Shown piece after piece: positions 20,467 to 36,685 of a stretch of 64,000 bases of DNA. The translations under genes and the position numbers were made by a program. The stretch comes from Isoetes taiwanensis (lineage: Eukaryota > Streptophyta > Lycopodiopsida > Isoetales > Isoetaceae). Under the pieces are notes generated by a model. It worked only from the letters and a program-made list of their open reading frames with translations. It was not told the origin of the DNA and ran no database searches. Position 1 is the first letter of the stretch. The number at the start of each line of letters is the position of its first letter. The stretch is taken from the NCBI GenBank assembly GCA_021234155.1, contig JAJEKV010000045.1, positions 7,053,105 to 7,117,104 on the forward strand. Direction: 5' to 3'.

Positions 20467-22250
20467 TATCTAACACAATAACAGGGGGTTTTTTTGTGTT
20501 TTTGTACGCTTTTCACTAAGGTTTTCCTATGATTTCGTGATATATTCAAATGGATGTACTAATGTGTACATCTAGAGTGCACCATTTCTGAGCCATTGAT
20601 TTTAGCTTTTTTTTTTCAATGGTCAACAACCAATGGCTCACAACAAAAGCCCTCTTTTTGTGTATGTGGTGCATAATGGGCACATGAAGGGCTTGAAGGG
20701 CGCATGTAGTGCAGTTTCCCCGCTGGCCACACATTTCTTATCATAACTTTTGATCCAGGTCTCTGTTTGAGATGATTTTTATTGCATTGGAAAGCTCTCT
20801 CCGAGATCTTTTTGATAGTGTATGATATGAACATATTTGGTTAAGTTATCTATGCTAAAACAACAATTTTTCGGCCGGGTTTGGTAGGCTTTCACATCCT
20901 ACCAGCTGATTAATACAGGATTGCGCTATTGGATATTGTTTTATGGCTCATTCCGAATGAAGCTTGCAAAAAATTACCATGCATTTTGAGATTTTGAGGC
21001 AGTTATTAAGCAAATTCCAAGGCTTCTAGATCCATGTGCTAACAAGCAGAAAAGTTTCCCACTTTGGTTTCTCACCACAAGAATCCATGGAGGCCAAAGG
21101 CTGCTGTTAAATTCTAGTTGAAAAATTTTTGTGTATGGGTGTTGCAAACTTTATGACTTTCAGAATAATGGGATCAATCTGCTCTATCTTTATGGTAACT
21201 TTTACTTATGTTCTATTTGTTTTATTGTGATCAAATTCAAAAGCTACAGGTGATGAAAGCCTCAAATGAATTCTAGTTTTTTTCTGGTTTGAATTCTAAA
21301 ATTTTTGTTTGTGCCTCTTTATTTTCTGACCTTTCACTAATGCATCTCGCATTTGGATCTTAGTCATGACTTATATGTTGGCCGCCTAATGTTTAGGGAC
21401 TAGAATTGGCAAGAAAGCTTGAAATATATATAATTTGGCGTGTTGCAATGAGCAGGTTCACACTTTGCTTAAAGCTGTTTCAAATTAAATTCTTATTATC
21501 AAGCAAATGTTTAGTTTTATGTAGCTTCACATTCATTGAGTTTAAATGGTTGGACTCAAAGGCCTTAGTGCTAAAGCAAAACACATTTGCACTATTGAAA
21601 CTTCATGTCATTAAGTTTAAATTGTTTGATTCAAAGTTGTTAGTGTTAAAATAAAGCACAAGGATATGCTGGGTTCAATCCCCATGACATGAACCAATGG
21701 TCATCTTCTTAACAAATGTTCTTTATTCCATTGATAACTCTTCTAAATTACTTTAATAACCTGTTGACCTTTTTTGAGGCTCCACAATTGCTATATATCA
21801 TTTTTTTTTGTTATGTTGTCCATCTCCAAGGCCCTGAAGGGGCAAAAAAAAAATTTAGACAACACAAACCATTACATAAAACACTTTTAAATTAAAATCC
21901 CTCTAAAACCCCCTATGGTTTGGGTGCATATTCACACGGGGGAGGGGGAAATTTTTTTGCAACACAAACCATTAACATCCAACATATAAAAATTAAATCC
22001 CCCTTAAAACCCCCCGTGGTTTGGGTGCATATTCACACGGGGGGTGACGTAGGGTAGCGAGAGCCCTTTTTATACTGCCTAAAATGGCATAATGCATGTT
22101 TGAAATCAACATCATTAAGTATATTGCACCAAACCTTATAGTATTTCACAAGTCTTGCTATACAGTATAAAAAAACTTGTACGAGCATACCCCACAAACG
22201 AGGATCGCTATCTATGGTCCAAATCAAAGCATAACTCATGAATATGCTCA
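20467..22250 (-). mobile_element. Dispersed repeat element, copy a
   Basis: Starting with 'ctaacacaataacaggggg', this stretch matches the reverse complement of 36686-38215 over most of its length. Shared landmarks are the 'gtacatctagagtgcacc' block, the 'gcccattatgcacc' block, 'aaattaccatgcattttgag', and the blocks 'ggtttgggtgcatattcacacgggg' (given here as a landmark spanning 21916-21940 and again near 22018). This copy has about 500 bp extra (roughly 21290-21800), and the 83-bp internal unit occurs once instead of three times. No open frame looks like transposase, so it is non-autonomous or degenerate. Confidence 0.7.
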
Positions 22251-25208
<2,958 letters not shown>

Positions 25209-25254
25209 TAATATCGTCTTATAGGCCTAGGAGGCCTCCCAAAAGACGTAATAC

Positions 25255-25422
<168 letters not shown>

Positions 25423-25423
25423 T

Positions 25424-25840
25424 CGGCCACATGATCGATCATTTTTTATCTCTTGCCGTATACGGCAAGAGATAGTTTTTATGCGTATATGCACGAGAGA
25501 TGACGAGAGACAATTATCTCTCCTGCACTAACTGGCCTAGTTTGGCCTCAAAATTTCACTGCCGGCCGGAATTTTTTTTCGTGTTGCCGTAGTTCTAGAT
25601 CTCATGAGTCTCTCCTCCCTCCCTCCCTCCCTCTCTCTCTCTCTCTCTCGCATCGGCCACATGATCGATCATTTTTTATCTCTTGCCGTATATGGCGAGA
25701 GATAGTTTTTATGCGTATATGCACGAGAGATGACGAGAGACAATTATCTCTCCTGCACTAACTGGCCTAGTTTGGCCTTAAAATTTCACTGCCGGCCGTC
25801 ATTTTTTTTCGTGTTGCCGTAGTTCTGGATCTCATGTTTT
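25424..25840 (+). repeat. 230-bp tandem duplication containing a 26-bp palindrome
   Basis: The block beginning 'cggccacatgatcgatcatt' at 25424 recurs at 25654, about 180 bp of near identity separated by a CT-rich spacer. In copy 1, 25448-25473 is a perfect palindrome (atctcttgccgta and its mirror). In copy 2 two substitutions break it. Both copies contain 'gagagatgacgagagacaat' and a GC-rich 'gccggcc' near the end. Confidence 0.8.
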
Positions 25841-26857
<1,017 letters not shown>

Positions 26858-27049
26858 GAGTAATAATAATATATTATTATGCTTCTTTGGATTCTAAGGG
26901 TCATGAAGCAACAGTTACAATGAGTAGCGCCTATTATTGTGGTAGGTTGAGCCTCTATGAGATTCTACTGATTTCATAAAACCACCTAATTGTCTAAGAT
27001 CTAATAATAACAGAGAGTGGAAATTTGGCTGACCGGGAGCAGTATGGCA

Positions 27050-27284
27050 TGGAGATCCTCTGGAAAATGATCATGTGAAGACCCTAGTTACCAGTTGCCA
27101 TTTCAATGGCGAAGCATTACCCAGAAGGCATCCTGATGGAGACACAGTTGGAGAAAGCATCGGAACCTTTGTTGCATGGCCAGTAATTCGCTTAAAAAAG
27201 GTGAGTTTCATTTTTTCGGAAGAAATAGAGGAAGATGCATCAGAAGAAGTAGATCGAGTACATATATTAAGATGCTCAAGCTAA
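27050..27284 (+). pseudogene. Plant transposon-protein fragment (possibly CACTA/EnSpm-associated)
   Basis: The plus frame from 27075 contains GDTVGESIGTFVAWPVIRLKK. The motif 'GxTIGxAxGTFVAWPxxL' is, to my knowledge, typical of proteins annotated as plant transposase (Ptta/En/Spm) or CACTA-associated. A GTGAG donor-like sequence follows the KK, after which the frame runs on through an acidic stretch (EEIEEDASEEVD) to a stop at 27284. Only ~70 codons are present, so this is a fragment. The assignment rests on one motif. Confidence 0.4.
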
Positions 27285-27445
27285 TTCTGTCATATATATG
27301 AAATTAATACGCTTCCAGAGACCAAACCATTCATTCAAAATTTCAAAACTATAAGGCCTGCAGACCAGACCATTCAGAAATTTACACAACACTGGACACT
27401 CTTTACATTTTTTTAATTAGATCTGTGTGTTATTCCTCAGTAGTA

Positions 27446-27902
27446 TCAAATGCTGGCACAGGCTGTAACAAGAGAGGCTGGCATACAAGAATCTGGCAAA
27501 TTAGATGGTGCAGCTATTGGGCTATTACCCAAAATGGCTTCGAGCTCTACAATTCTCATTCTCAGCTGAGCATTCTCTATTTCAAGCCCCTTCAGAGCAT
27601 GACGTAACTCCTCATTGAATAAGCCTATGCTTGTAGCCATCCTCGAACACATCTCACCGAGAACAGTCATATTATGGCAGTAAATATCAAGACCTTCACG
27701 AAACTATAAGATTGGTATAGGCCCTGGCACGAAATGTCCTTCTGGCACAGGAGGAACTTCAGTTGAATACGCGCCAGGCGTGTGTTCAAAATGCTCAACC
27801 TCAGCGTCATTAGAGTTAACGCTAGGCGTGGGAGGTGGGGGCGCCTCCTCCACCCCCTCGATCATGAGTCCTAGCATTACTAAGCGGAAGAGATAACTAA
27901 TG
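27446..27902 (-). pseudogene. Coiled-coil protein exon with one in-frame stop
   Basis: On the minus strand a run of about 16 T followed by GTAG makes a textbook acceptor at 27903. From there one frame reads a proline/acid-rich part (VEEAPPPPTPSV, PPVPEGHFVPGPIPIL), meets a single TAG, then continues in the same frame as FREGLDIYCHN, GEMCSRMATSIGLFNEELRH and a heptad-like segment (LEIENAQLRMRIVELEAIL). It stops at 27446. The readthrough part keeps protein character, so the TAG looks like a disabling mutation rather than a natural end. It could be a transposon-encoded protein or the 3' exon of the gene repeated in the adjacent tandem array; phases do not settle this. I do not recognise the family. 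Confidence 0.4.
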
Positions 27903-28613
27903 ATCTACAAAAAAAAAAAAAAACTGGCTCCACGCTAGCCTTAGCAACAGCCAACTAGCCATGACATCTACCCAGGTCAATCCCTACGGTAGTCTTATCT
28001 GCCCATACTAGGAAATTAATCCATGATGGCACCGAGTTCTCAATCATCAAGTATTTCGCTCATAACCTAGTCAAATCCATGTTTCAAATTAGACCCAAGT
28101 CCTAATTACCTATGCTCTATCATATTATACACATGTCATAGACCATTGTCTATCAGATTTTTAGAGGCCGCGAGCACTGTAGCATCCAGCCTAGTTACTA
28201 CATGTTTACACTAGTCATTATGCATACGCATGTAGAAATGACCCCCTTATTGTCTATAATTGCTCAGCCATTGCCAGCCTCGTATACACTATTACTCAAC
28301 CTGTGTGTCTACACCTTAGACTTCACTACTCATAAAAAACAGAAATATTTTGAAATAAAACTTGGATCATGTCATTACAATATTTGATACAGTCAAAAGA
28401 TATTCTCGAGGGATTCAAAAGCAATGATATATTACTGTACTTCTGCCATAATGGCCAGCATAACTGGAAATCTTAAATCAGCCCTATCAGAAAGGCATAA
28501 ATATCCCTAAGTCATAGCAAAATTGACTGCATTGTATGATGCTTTTAGAAAACTTATATATTCATTTAGCTGAATACATATAAATAAGACCCTACTACAA
28601 TAGAAAGTAAAAC

Positions 28614-29798
28614 GTAGCAGTTCTTCCCTCACAAAACCCAGTGGTAGCGACTCCATACGAGCCTGATTCCGTAAGTCCTCCATAGCTAATCCTTCTTTAC
28701 CAGCTGGATCATGAAATTGAAAGCAAAAAGACAACAATAAGAGGAGAAACCGGTACCTGCAGCCAAACAACACAACATTAGCATACGAATGGTAATGAGT
28801 GAAGGGCAAAAGGTACATAAGGTTTCTCAGCTCTTCGATGATCACCTATTGTAGCCTTCTTGCCCTCAAATCAATACCAGCTGAAAATATATCAAAGGAA
28901 ATTAACTATCTAAGAAGCTCCAAGCCTTCATCTATATTTACATTATTTAGAACCAAGTGGAAAAGTATTTATATCATACTGTTATGCCACAGCAGACCCA
29001 GAACCGTGACTACATATGCCAGAGATTAAGGGTATACATGCATTAAAATGCAAGAACTAGAGGATCAATCAAGAATATTCAAAAGCGCTAGGCTTATATT
29101 CAACTTTCAAATTGCTATCATGTACCTTCCAGAACCAACTGCTAAGCAACAGTAAGAAGAAATATCATGGTTATTTAAAAGACTGAATATGAATATACGA
29201 GGTTAAAAAAACCCAACAAAGAAAGACCTTGCATCCTTATGCAAGAACCTGAAGCAAAGTATTTTGAGCTAAAATACGTTTACAACTTAACCAAACCTGA
29301 ATGTTCTCAAGTTCCCATTCAAGGTCGTGTGTCTGGGACAGTATTTTTGAAGCAGGATCCAACTTGTTTGCTTCCATCACTATTCTGCCTGCTCGTATAT
29401 TTCCATTTGTGCCAAGGGTGCTTAAGCACAGCGCTTCTCTCAGTATTCATACTCATTTTTTTCCAGGCAAACCGGGAATAGCAGCAAGCCGAATAACCAT
29501 ATGTATCATCTTCATTTGGACAATCAAAGGTCATGTACAGTATATATCATCAGGGATATTATTCCTGCCCATTGCTTTACCACAATAATAACCTATTACT
29601 GTCGTTTGATTCCGGCATGTGGACTTACCTACTCAATTCATAATATGAACTACAAATCCAGCATGGCTTATGGCATTAACTTAGTTTCTGTATCTAAAGC
29701 CTGTAGATTCAGTATACCTTCTAGCTGTGGCAGCAATAATGTCAGCGGGCAGTACCTCCAGCCCCATTCCATGTATTTGAAATATGATGTAACCATCT
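28614..29798 (-). CDS. Exon-like blocks C, D, E of the repeated gene in unit 1, unknown family
   Basis: Block C (29798-29718, CCACAG acceptor, AAG|GTATAC donor) reads GYIIFQIHGMGLEVLPADII. Block D (29438-29297) joins it in phase and reads REALCLSTLG, then AGRIVMEANKLDPASKIL, then DLEWELENIQ at a CAG|GTTTGG donor. Block E (28703-28614) follows a GATCCAG acceptor and reads GKEGLAMEDLRNQARMESL, then LGFVREEL. C to D is phase-consistent; D to E needs a small exon between (a 19-nt candidate exists near 28850). All blocks lie on the same strand as A/B and downstream of it. A conserved multi-exon nuclear protein is likely, but I cannot name it. Confidence 0.4.
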
Positions 29799-30380
29799 CT
29801 GTGGTGTATAGTCCAGCTTTATAGCCATGGACCTAAACCTGGACTTAATCCTGCTTGTGTAGAGCGCCGCCATTAGCCGTTCTTCTGTACCCTAAGTTCA
29901 GGGTTTTGATTCTTCGTGGATCACCACCCATATACTAGTGTGCTCACCACATAGTGTATTAAAAGCTTGTAAAAATTAAGCCCAAGTGAGCCAAGTCCCT
30001 GCCCTTAGAACCATAGTCATACACTTATTAAAAATAAGACATTATTCTAGAATTATCCCTGTACGAATAAAAAACCTTTAGATTTAAGCACCCTGCATCC
30101 TATCACAGTCCAAAGACCATATGTATAAGTAAAAGCCTTCATGCCTACGTCTGAGTATCACATAGATATGTAGCAATGCAATTGTTTACTAATATAAAAA
30201 AAGCCTACCTCCAACCGTAGGATAAGTGTGGCCCGATTAATTTATTGTGTTCGCAGGGGGGGTATTTATTTGGACCCCTACCAACACAATTGGGGTCCAA
30301 CCCTTACCCTATTAATACTGTCTGAAGCTAAAAATCAGAGAAAATCATGCGTTTTATAAGGGATCAAGACTTGCTGTACC

Positions 30381-30989
30381 TTAAGAGAATGTTGCAATTA
30401 TACGCATCATGATCAGCTTGTCATGTTTGAGCCCTGGAATATTGTTGTTACATATATAACTTGTGATCCTTCTCTTTAGGCCTTGGAGATCAAATCCATT
30501 ATTTGTGAAGCATTTAATCCATTTCTTAGTGTCAGCAGCCGCCTTGAGAGGATATATACCTTTTACATTCATGAACTGCAAAATCCATTATAGTTTTCAT
30601 ATGAATCAGAGAATCAGCCGAGTGGCATCATAAGACTTAAAGCCGGGTGGCATCGTATCAAGCAACTTTCTATGTCTTGGGCCGAGTGGCAAGAGAAGGT
30701 ATTGGCCAAGTGGCATATTTCTTTACACTTAGACATAGAAATATGTAACAAATAGAATATCACTGAATAAATCACTAAGCAGCATGCAAATTCTTACTTG
30801 ACACTTTATTGCATATAGCCACATGCTCATTTCATTTCTGTATCTTGTTGTATCTTGTTCCATTTGTATCAGTTCCTCTAGATGAGCTAGATGAACCAAC
30901 TCGACACTTAAGCCAGCCACATGCATGTCACACATATCATGAAAGACTTTTGTAATCTTGTCAAAGTCCACCCCACCTTTGTTACTCAT
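30381..30989 (-). CDS. Candidate two-exon ORF (128 aa) in tandem unit 1, unknown function
   Basis: Exon A (30989-30798, 64 codons from ATG) ends KCQ at a consensus donor CAA|GTAAGA. Exon B (30575-30381) follows a TTTTGCAG acceptor in the same phase and ends in TAA. The 222-bp intron and matching phase give a 128-residue product. Exon A is helical and Glu/Met-rich (VELVHLAHLEELIQMEQD, NEMSMWLYAIK). Exon B reads KGIYPLKAAADTKKWIKCF, then NGFDLQGLKRRI. In units 2 and 3 exon A is frameshifted, and in unit 3 exon B is split by an insertion, so only unit 1 keeps this frame. It may be part of a larger gene; no family was recognised. Confidence 0.4.
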
Positions 30990-31040
30990 TGAAAAAGTTC
31001 TAATTCATTGAATACATCCCAAATGCAAGATAATGAATCC

Positions 31041-34000
31041 ATGTTTCAAATTAGACCCAAGTCCTAATTATCTATGCTCTATCATGTTATACACATGTCA
31101 TAGACCATTGTCTATCATATTTTTAGAGGCCGCGAGCACTGTAGCATCCCGCCTAGTTACTGCATGTTTACACTAGCCATTATGCATACGCATGTGGAAA
31201 TGACCCCCTTACTGTCTATAATTGCTCAGCCATTGCCAGCCTCGTATACACTATTACTCAACCTGTGTGTCTACACCTTAGACTTCACTACTCATAAAAA
31301 ACAGAAATATTTTGAAATAAAACTTGGATCATGTCATTACAATATTTGATACAGTCAAAAGATATTCTCGAGGGATTCAAAAGCAATGATATATTACTGT
31401 ACTTCTGTCATAATGGCCAGCATAACTGGAAATCTTAAATCAGCCCTATCAGAAAGGCATAAATATCCCTAAGTCATAGCAAAATTGACTGCATTGTATG
31501 ATGCTTTTAGAAAACTTAAATATTCGTTTAGCTGAGCACATATAAATAAGACCCTACTACAATAGAAAGTAAAACGTAGCAGTTCTTCCCTCACAAAACC
31601 CAGTGGTAGCGACTCCATACGAGCCTGATTCCGTAAGTCCTCCAGCTAATCTTTCTTTACCAGCTGGATCATGAAATTGAAAGCAAAAAGACAACAATAA
31701 GAGGAGAAACCGGTACCTGCAGCCAAACAACACAACATTAGCATACGAATGGTAATGAGTGAAGGGCCAAAAGGTATATAAGGTTTCTCAGCTCTTCGCT
31801 GATCACCTATTGTAGCCTTCTTGCCCTCAAATCAATACCAGCTGAAAAAATATCAAAGGAAATTAACTATCTAAGAAGATATTTACATTATTTAGAACCA
31901 AGTGGAAAAGTATTTATATCATACTCTTATGCCACAGCAGACCCAATACCGTGACTACATATGCCAGAGATTAAGGGTATATATGCATTAAAATGCAAGA
32001 ACTAGAGGATCAATCAAGAATATTCAAAAGCGCTAGGCTTATATTCAACTTTCAAATTGCTATCATGTACCTTTCAGAACCAACTGCTAAGCAACAGTAA
32101 GAAGAAATACCATGGTTATTTAAAAGACTAAATATGAATATACAAGGTTAAAAAAACCCAACAAAGAAAGACCTTGCATCCTTATGCAAGAACCTGAAGC
32201 AAAGTATTTTGAGCTAAAATACATTTACAACTTAACCAAACCTGAATGTTCTCAAGTTCCCATTCAAGGTCGTGTGTCTGGGACAGTATTTTTGAAGCAG
32301 GATCCAACTTGTTTGCTTCCATCACTATTCTGCCTGCTCGTATATTTCCATTTGTGCCAAGGGTGCTTAAGCACAGCGCTTCTCTCAGTATTCATACTCA
32401 CTTTTTTCCAGGCAAACCGGGAATAGCAGCAAGCTGAACAACCATATGTATCATCTTCATTTGGACAATCAAAGGTCATGTACAGTATATATCACCAGGG
32501 CTATTACTCATGCCCATTGCTTTACCACAATAATAACCTATTACTGTCGTTTGATTCCGGCATGTGGACTTACCTACTCAATTCATAATATGAACTACAA
32601 ATCCAGCATGGCTTATGGCATTAACTCACCTTCTGTGTCTAAAACCTGTAGATTCAGTATACCTTCTAGCTGTGGCAGCAATAATGTCAGCGGGCAGTAC
32701 CTCCAGCCCCATTCCATGTATTCGAAATATGATGTAACCATCTCTGTGGTGTATAGTCCAGCTTTATAGCCGTGGACCTAAACCTGGACTTAATCCTGCT
32801 TGTGTAGAGCGCCGCCATTAGCCGTTCTTCTGTACCCTAAGTTCAGGGTTTTGATACTTCGTGGATCACCACCCATATACTAGTGTGCTCACCAGATAGT
32901 GTATTAAAAGCTTGTAAAAATTAAGCCCAAGTGAGCCAAGTCCCTGCCCTTAGAACCATAGTCATACACTTATTAAAAATAAGACATTATTCTAGAATTA
33001 TCCCTATACAAATAAAAAACCTTTAGATTTAAGCACCCTGCATCCTATCACAGTCCAAAGACCATATGTATAAGTAAAAGCCGTCTCTTGCCTTCAAAAA
33101 AAAAAAAAAAAAAAAAAACCTTCATGCTTACGTCTGAGTATCACATAGATATGTAGCAATGCAATTGTTTACTAATATAAAAAAAGCCTACCTCCAACCG
33201 TAGGATAAGTGTGGCCTGATTAATTTATTGTGTTCGCAGGGGGGGTATTTATTTGGACCCCTACCAACACGATTGGGGTCCAACCCTTACCCTATTAATA
33301 CTGTCTGAAGCTAAAAATCAGAGAAAATCATACGTTTTATAAGGGATCAAGACTTGTTGTACCTTAAGAGAATGTTGCAATTATACGCATCATGATCAGC
33401 TTGTCATGTTTGAGCCCTGGGATATTGTTGTTACATATATAACTTGTGATCCTTCTCTTTAGGCCTTGGAGATCAAATCCATTATTTGTGAAGCATTTAA
33501 TCCATTTCTTAGTGTCAGCAGCCGCCTTGAGAGGATATATACCTTCGACATTCCTGAACTGCAAAATCCATTATAGTTTTCATATGAATCAGAGAATCAG
33601 CCGAGTGGCATCATAAGGCTTAAAGCCGGGTGGCATCGTATCAAGCAACTTTCTATGTCTTGGGCCGAGTGGCAAGAGTAAGGTATTGGCCAAGTGGCAT
33701 ATTTCTTTACACAGACATAGAAATATGTAACAACTAGAATATCACTGAATAAATCACTAAGCAGCATGCAAATTCTTACTTCACTTTATTGCATATAGCC
33801 ACATGCTCATTTCATTTCTGTAGCTTGTTGTATCTTGTTCCATTTGTATCAGTTCCTCTAGATGAGCTAGATGAACCAACTCGACACTTAAGCCAGCCAC
33901 ATGCATGTCACACATATCATGAAAGACTTTTGTAAAAAGTCCACCCCACCTTTGTTACTCATTGAAAAAGTTTAATTCATTGAATACATCCCAAATGCAA

Positions 34001-34150
34001 GATAATGAATCCTGCAAATTGTCAAATGCAACTTATTAGTTATCCCATAAAATCTGAGACAGTTCAACATAGCAGATTCATAAAGGTAATTGAACTAAAT
34101 ACGCGAGTTTAAGATCCCAATGACACTGGTATAACCAATGATCAGAAATT
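31041..34150 (-). repeat. Tandem array unit 2 (frameshifted)
   Basis: Unit 2 begins within the 'atgtttcaaattagacc' landmark because its left ~230 bp are deleted. Block E has a 2-bp deletion near 31640 ('cctccagctaat' against 'cctccatagctaat'). Block A lacks the 7 bases 'tcttgtc' present in unit 1, which shifts its frame. A poly(A)-tailed insert is present at 33083-33118. The period to unit 3 is 3276 bp. Confidence 0.88.
33083..33118 (+). mobile_element. Micro-retroposon: 13-nt body plus poly(A) in unit 2
   Basis: Unit 1 reads 'taagtaaaagccttcatgcc'. Unit 2 has 'gtctcttgccttc' followed by 23 A inserted after 'aaaagcc'. The poly(A) tail and its absence from units 1 and 4 show that it is an insertion, probably a severely 5'-truncated retroposon. 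Confidence 0.6.
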
Positions 34151-36375
34151 CCTAAAAAAAAACCAGTCCACGCTAGCCTTAGCAACAGCCAACTAGCCAT
34201 GACATCTACCCAGGTCAATCCCTGCGGTAGTCTTATCTGCCCATACTAGGAAATTCATCCACGATGGCACCGAGTTCTCAATCATCAAGTATTTAGCTCA
34301 TAACCTAGTCAAATCCATGTTTCAAATTAGACCCAAGTCCTAATTACCTATGCTCTATCATGTTATACACATGTCATAGACCATTGTCTATCATATTTTT
34401 AGAGGCCGCGAGCACTGTAGCATCCAGCCTAGTTACTGCATGTTTACACTAGCCATTATGCATACGCATGTGGAAATGACCCCCTTACTGTCTATAATTG
34501 CTCAGCCATTGCCAGCCTCGTATACACTATTACTCAACCTGTGTGTCTACACCTTAGACTTCACTACTAATAAAAAACAGAAATATTTTGAAATAAAACT
34601 TGGATCATGTCATTACAATATTTGATACAGTCAAAAGATATTCTCGAGGGATTCAAAAGCAATGATATATTACTGTACTTCTGCCATAATGGCCAGCATA
34701 ACTGGAAATCTTAAATCAGCCCTATCAGAAAGGCATAAATATCCCTAAGTCATAGCAAAATTGACTGCATTGTATGATGCTTTTAGAAAACTTAAATATT
34801 CGTTTAGCTGAATACATATAAATAAGACCCTACTACAATAGAAAGTAAAACGTAGCAGTTCTTCCCTCACAAAACCAAGTGGTAGCGACTCCATACGAGC
34901 CTGATTCCGTAAGTCCTCCATAGCTAATCCTTCTTTACCAGCTGGATCATGAAATTGAAAGCTAAAAAGACAACAATAAGAGGAGAAACCGGTACCTGCA
35001 GCCAAACAACACAACATTAGCATACGAATGGTAATGAGTGAAGGGCCAAAAGGTACATAAGGTTTCTCAGCTCTTCGCTGATCACCTATTGTAGCCTTCT
35101 TGCCCTCAAATCAATACCAGCTGAAAAAATATCAAAGGAAATTAACTATCTAAGAAGCTTCAAGCCTCCATCTATATTTACATTATTTAGAACCAAGTGG
35201 AAAAGTATTTATATCATACTGTTATGCCACAGCAGACCCAGAACCGTGACTACATATGCCAGAGATTAAGGTATATATGCATTAAAATGCAAGAACTAGA
35301 GGATCAATCAAGAATATTCAAAAGCGCTAGGCTTATATTCAACTTTCAAATTGCTATCATGTACCTTCCAGAACCAACTGCTAAGCAACAGTAAGAAGAA
35401 ATACTATGGTTATTTAAAAGACTGAATATGAATATACGAAGTTAAAAAAACCCAACAAAGAAAGACCTTGCATCCTTATGCAAGAACCTGAAGCAAAGTA
35501 TTTTGAGCTAAAATACGTTTACAACTTAACCAAACCTGAATGTTCTCAAGTTCCCATTCAAGGTCGTGTGTCTGGGACAGTATTTTTGAAGCAGGATCCA
35601 ACTTCTTTGCTTCCATCACTATTCTGCCTGCTCGTATATTTCCATTTGTGCCAAGGGTGCTTAAGCACAGTGCTTCTCAGTATTCATACTCATTTTTTTC
35701 CAGGCAAACCGGGAATAGCAGCAAGCCGAATAACCATATGTATCATCTTCATTTGGACAATCAAAGGTCATGTATAGTATATATCACCATGGCTATTACT
35801 CCTGCCCATTGCTTTACCACAATAATAATCTATTACTGTCGTTTGATTCCGGCATGTGGACTTACCTACTCAATTCATAATATGAACTACAAATCCAGCA
35901 TGACTTATGGCATTAACTCACCTTCTGTGTCTAAAACCTGTAGATTCAGTATACCTTCTAGCTGTGGCAGCAATAATGTGAGCGGGGCAGTACCTCTAGC
36001 CCCATTCCATGTATTCGAAATATGATGTAACCATCTCTGTGGTGTATAGTCCAGCTTTATAGCCATGGACCTAAACCTGGACTTAATCCTGCTTGTGTAG
36101 AGCGCCGCCATTAGCCGTTCTTCTGTACCCTAAGTTCAGGGTTTTGATACTTCGTGGATCACCACCCATATACTAGTGTGCTCACCACATAGTGTATTAA
36201 AAGCTTGTAAAAATTAAGCCCAAGTGAGCCAAGTCCGTGCCCTTAGAACCATAGCCATACACTTATTAAAAATAAGACATTATTCTAGAATTATCCCTAT
36301 ACAAATAAAAAACCTTTAGATTTAAGCACCCTGCATCCTATCACAGTCCAAAGACCATATGTATAAGTAAAAGCC

Positions 36376-36416
36376 GTCTCATGCTTTCAAAAAAAAAAAA
36401 AAAAAAAAAAAAAAAA
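36376..36416 (+). mobile_element. Micro-retroposon: 13-nt body plus poly(A) in unit 3
   Basis: This is the same insertion at the same site as in unit 2: 'gtctcatgctttc' followed by 28 A. Because the site and body agree, the insertion predates the duplication that produced units 2 and 3. A deletion of ~20 bp ('gatatgtagcaatgcaattg') lies about 20 bp downstream. Confidence 0.6.
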
Positions 36417-36685
36417 TGCCTACGTCTGAGTATCACATAGTTTACTAATATAAAAAAAGCCTACCTCCAACCGTAGGATAAGTGTGGCCCGATTAATTTA
36501 TTGTGTTCGCAGGGGGGGTATTTATTTGGACCCCTACCAACACAATTGGGGTCCAACCCTTACCCTATTAATACTGTCTGAAGCTAAAAATAAGAGAAAA
36601 TCATGCGTTTTATAAGGGATCAAGACTTGCTGTACCTTAAGAGAATCTTGCAATTATACGCATCATGATCAGCTTGTCATGTTTG

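Larger units (their letters stand above)
27917..31040 (-). repeat. Tandem array unit 1 (most intact)
   Basis: First of four head-to-tail units that are nearly identical by eye. It runs from 'ctccacgctagcc' to 'gataatgaatcc'. All exon-like blocks described separately (A/B and C/D/E, minus strand) are open in this unit. The junction to unit 2 is abrupt: the last ~250 bp of the standard unit-to-unit spacer are missing, and the join falls at the shared bases 'aatcc'. The repeat period to unit 2 is 2962 bp, measured from 'atgtttcaaattagacc' (28079 to 31041). Confidence 0.9.

Noticed and set aside
28202-36025. Plus-strand frames repeated in each tandem unit (MFTLxIMHTH..., MQEPEAKYFEL...)
   Set aside because: They recur because the DNA recurs; the minus strand of the same stretches has splice sites and better coding character.
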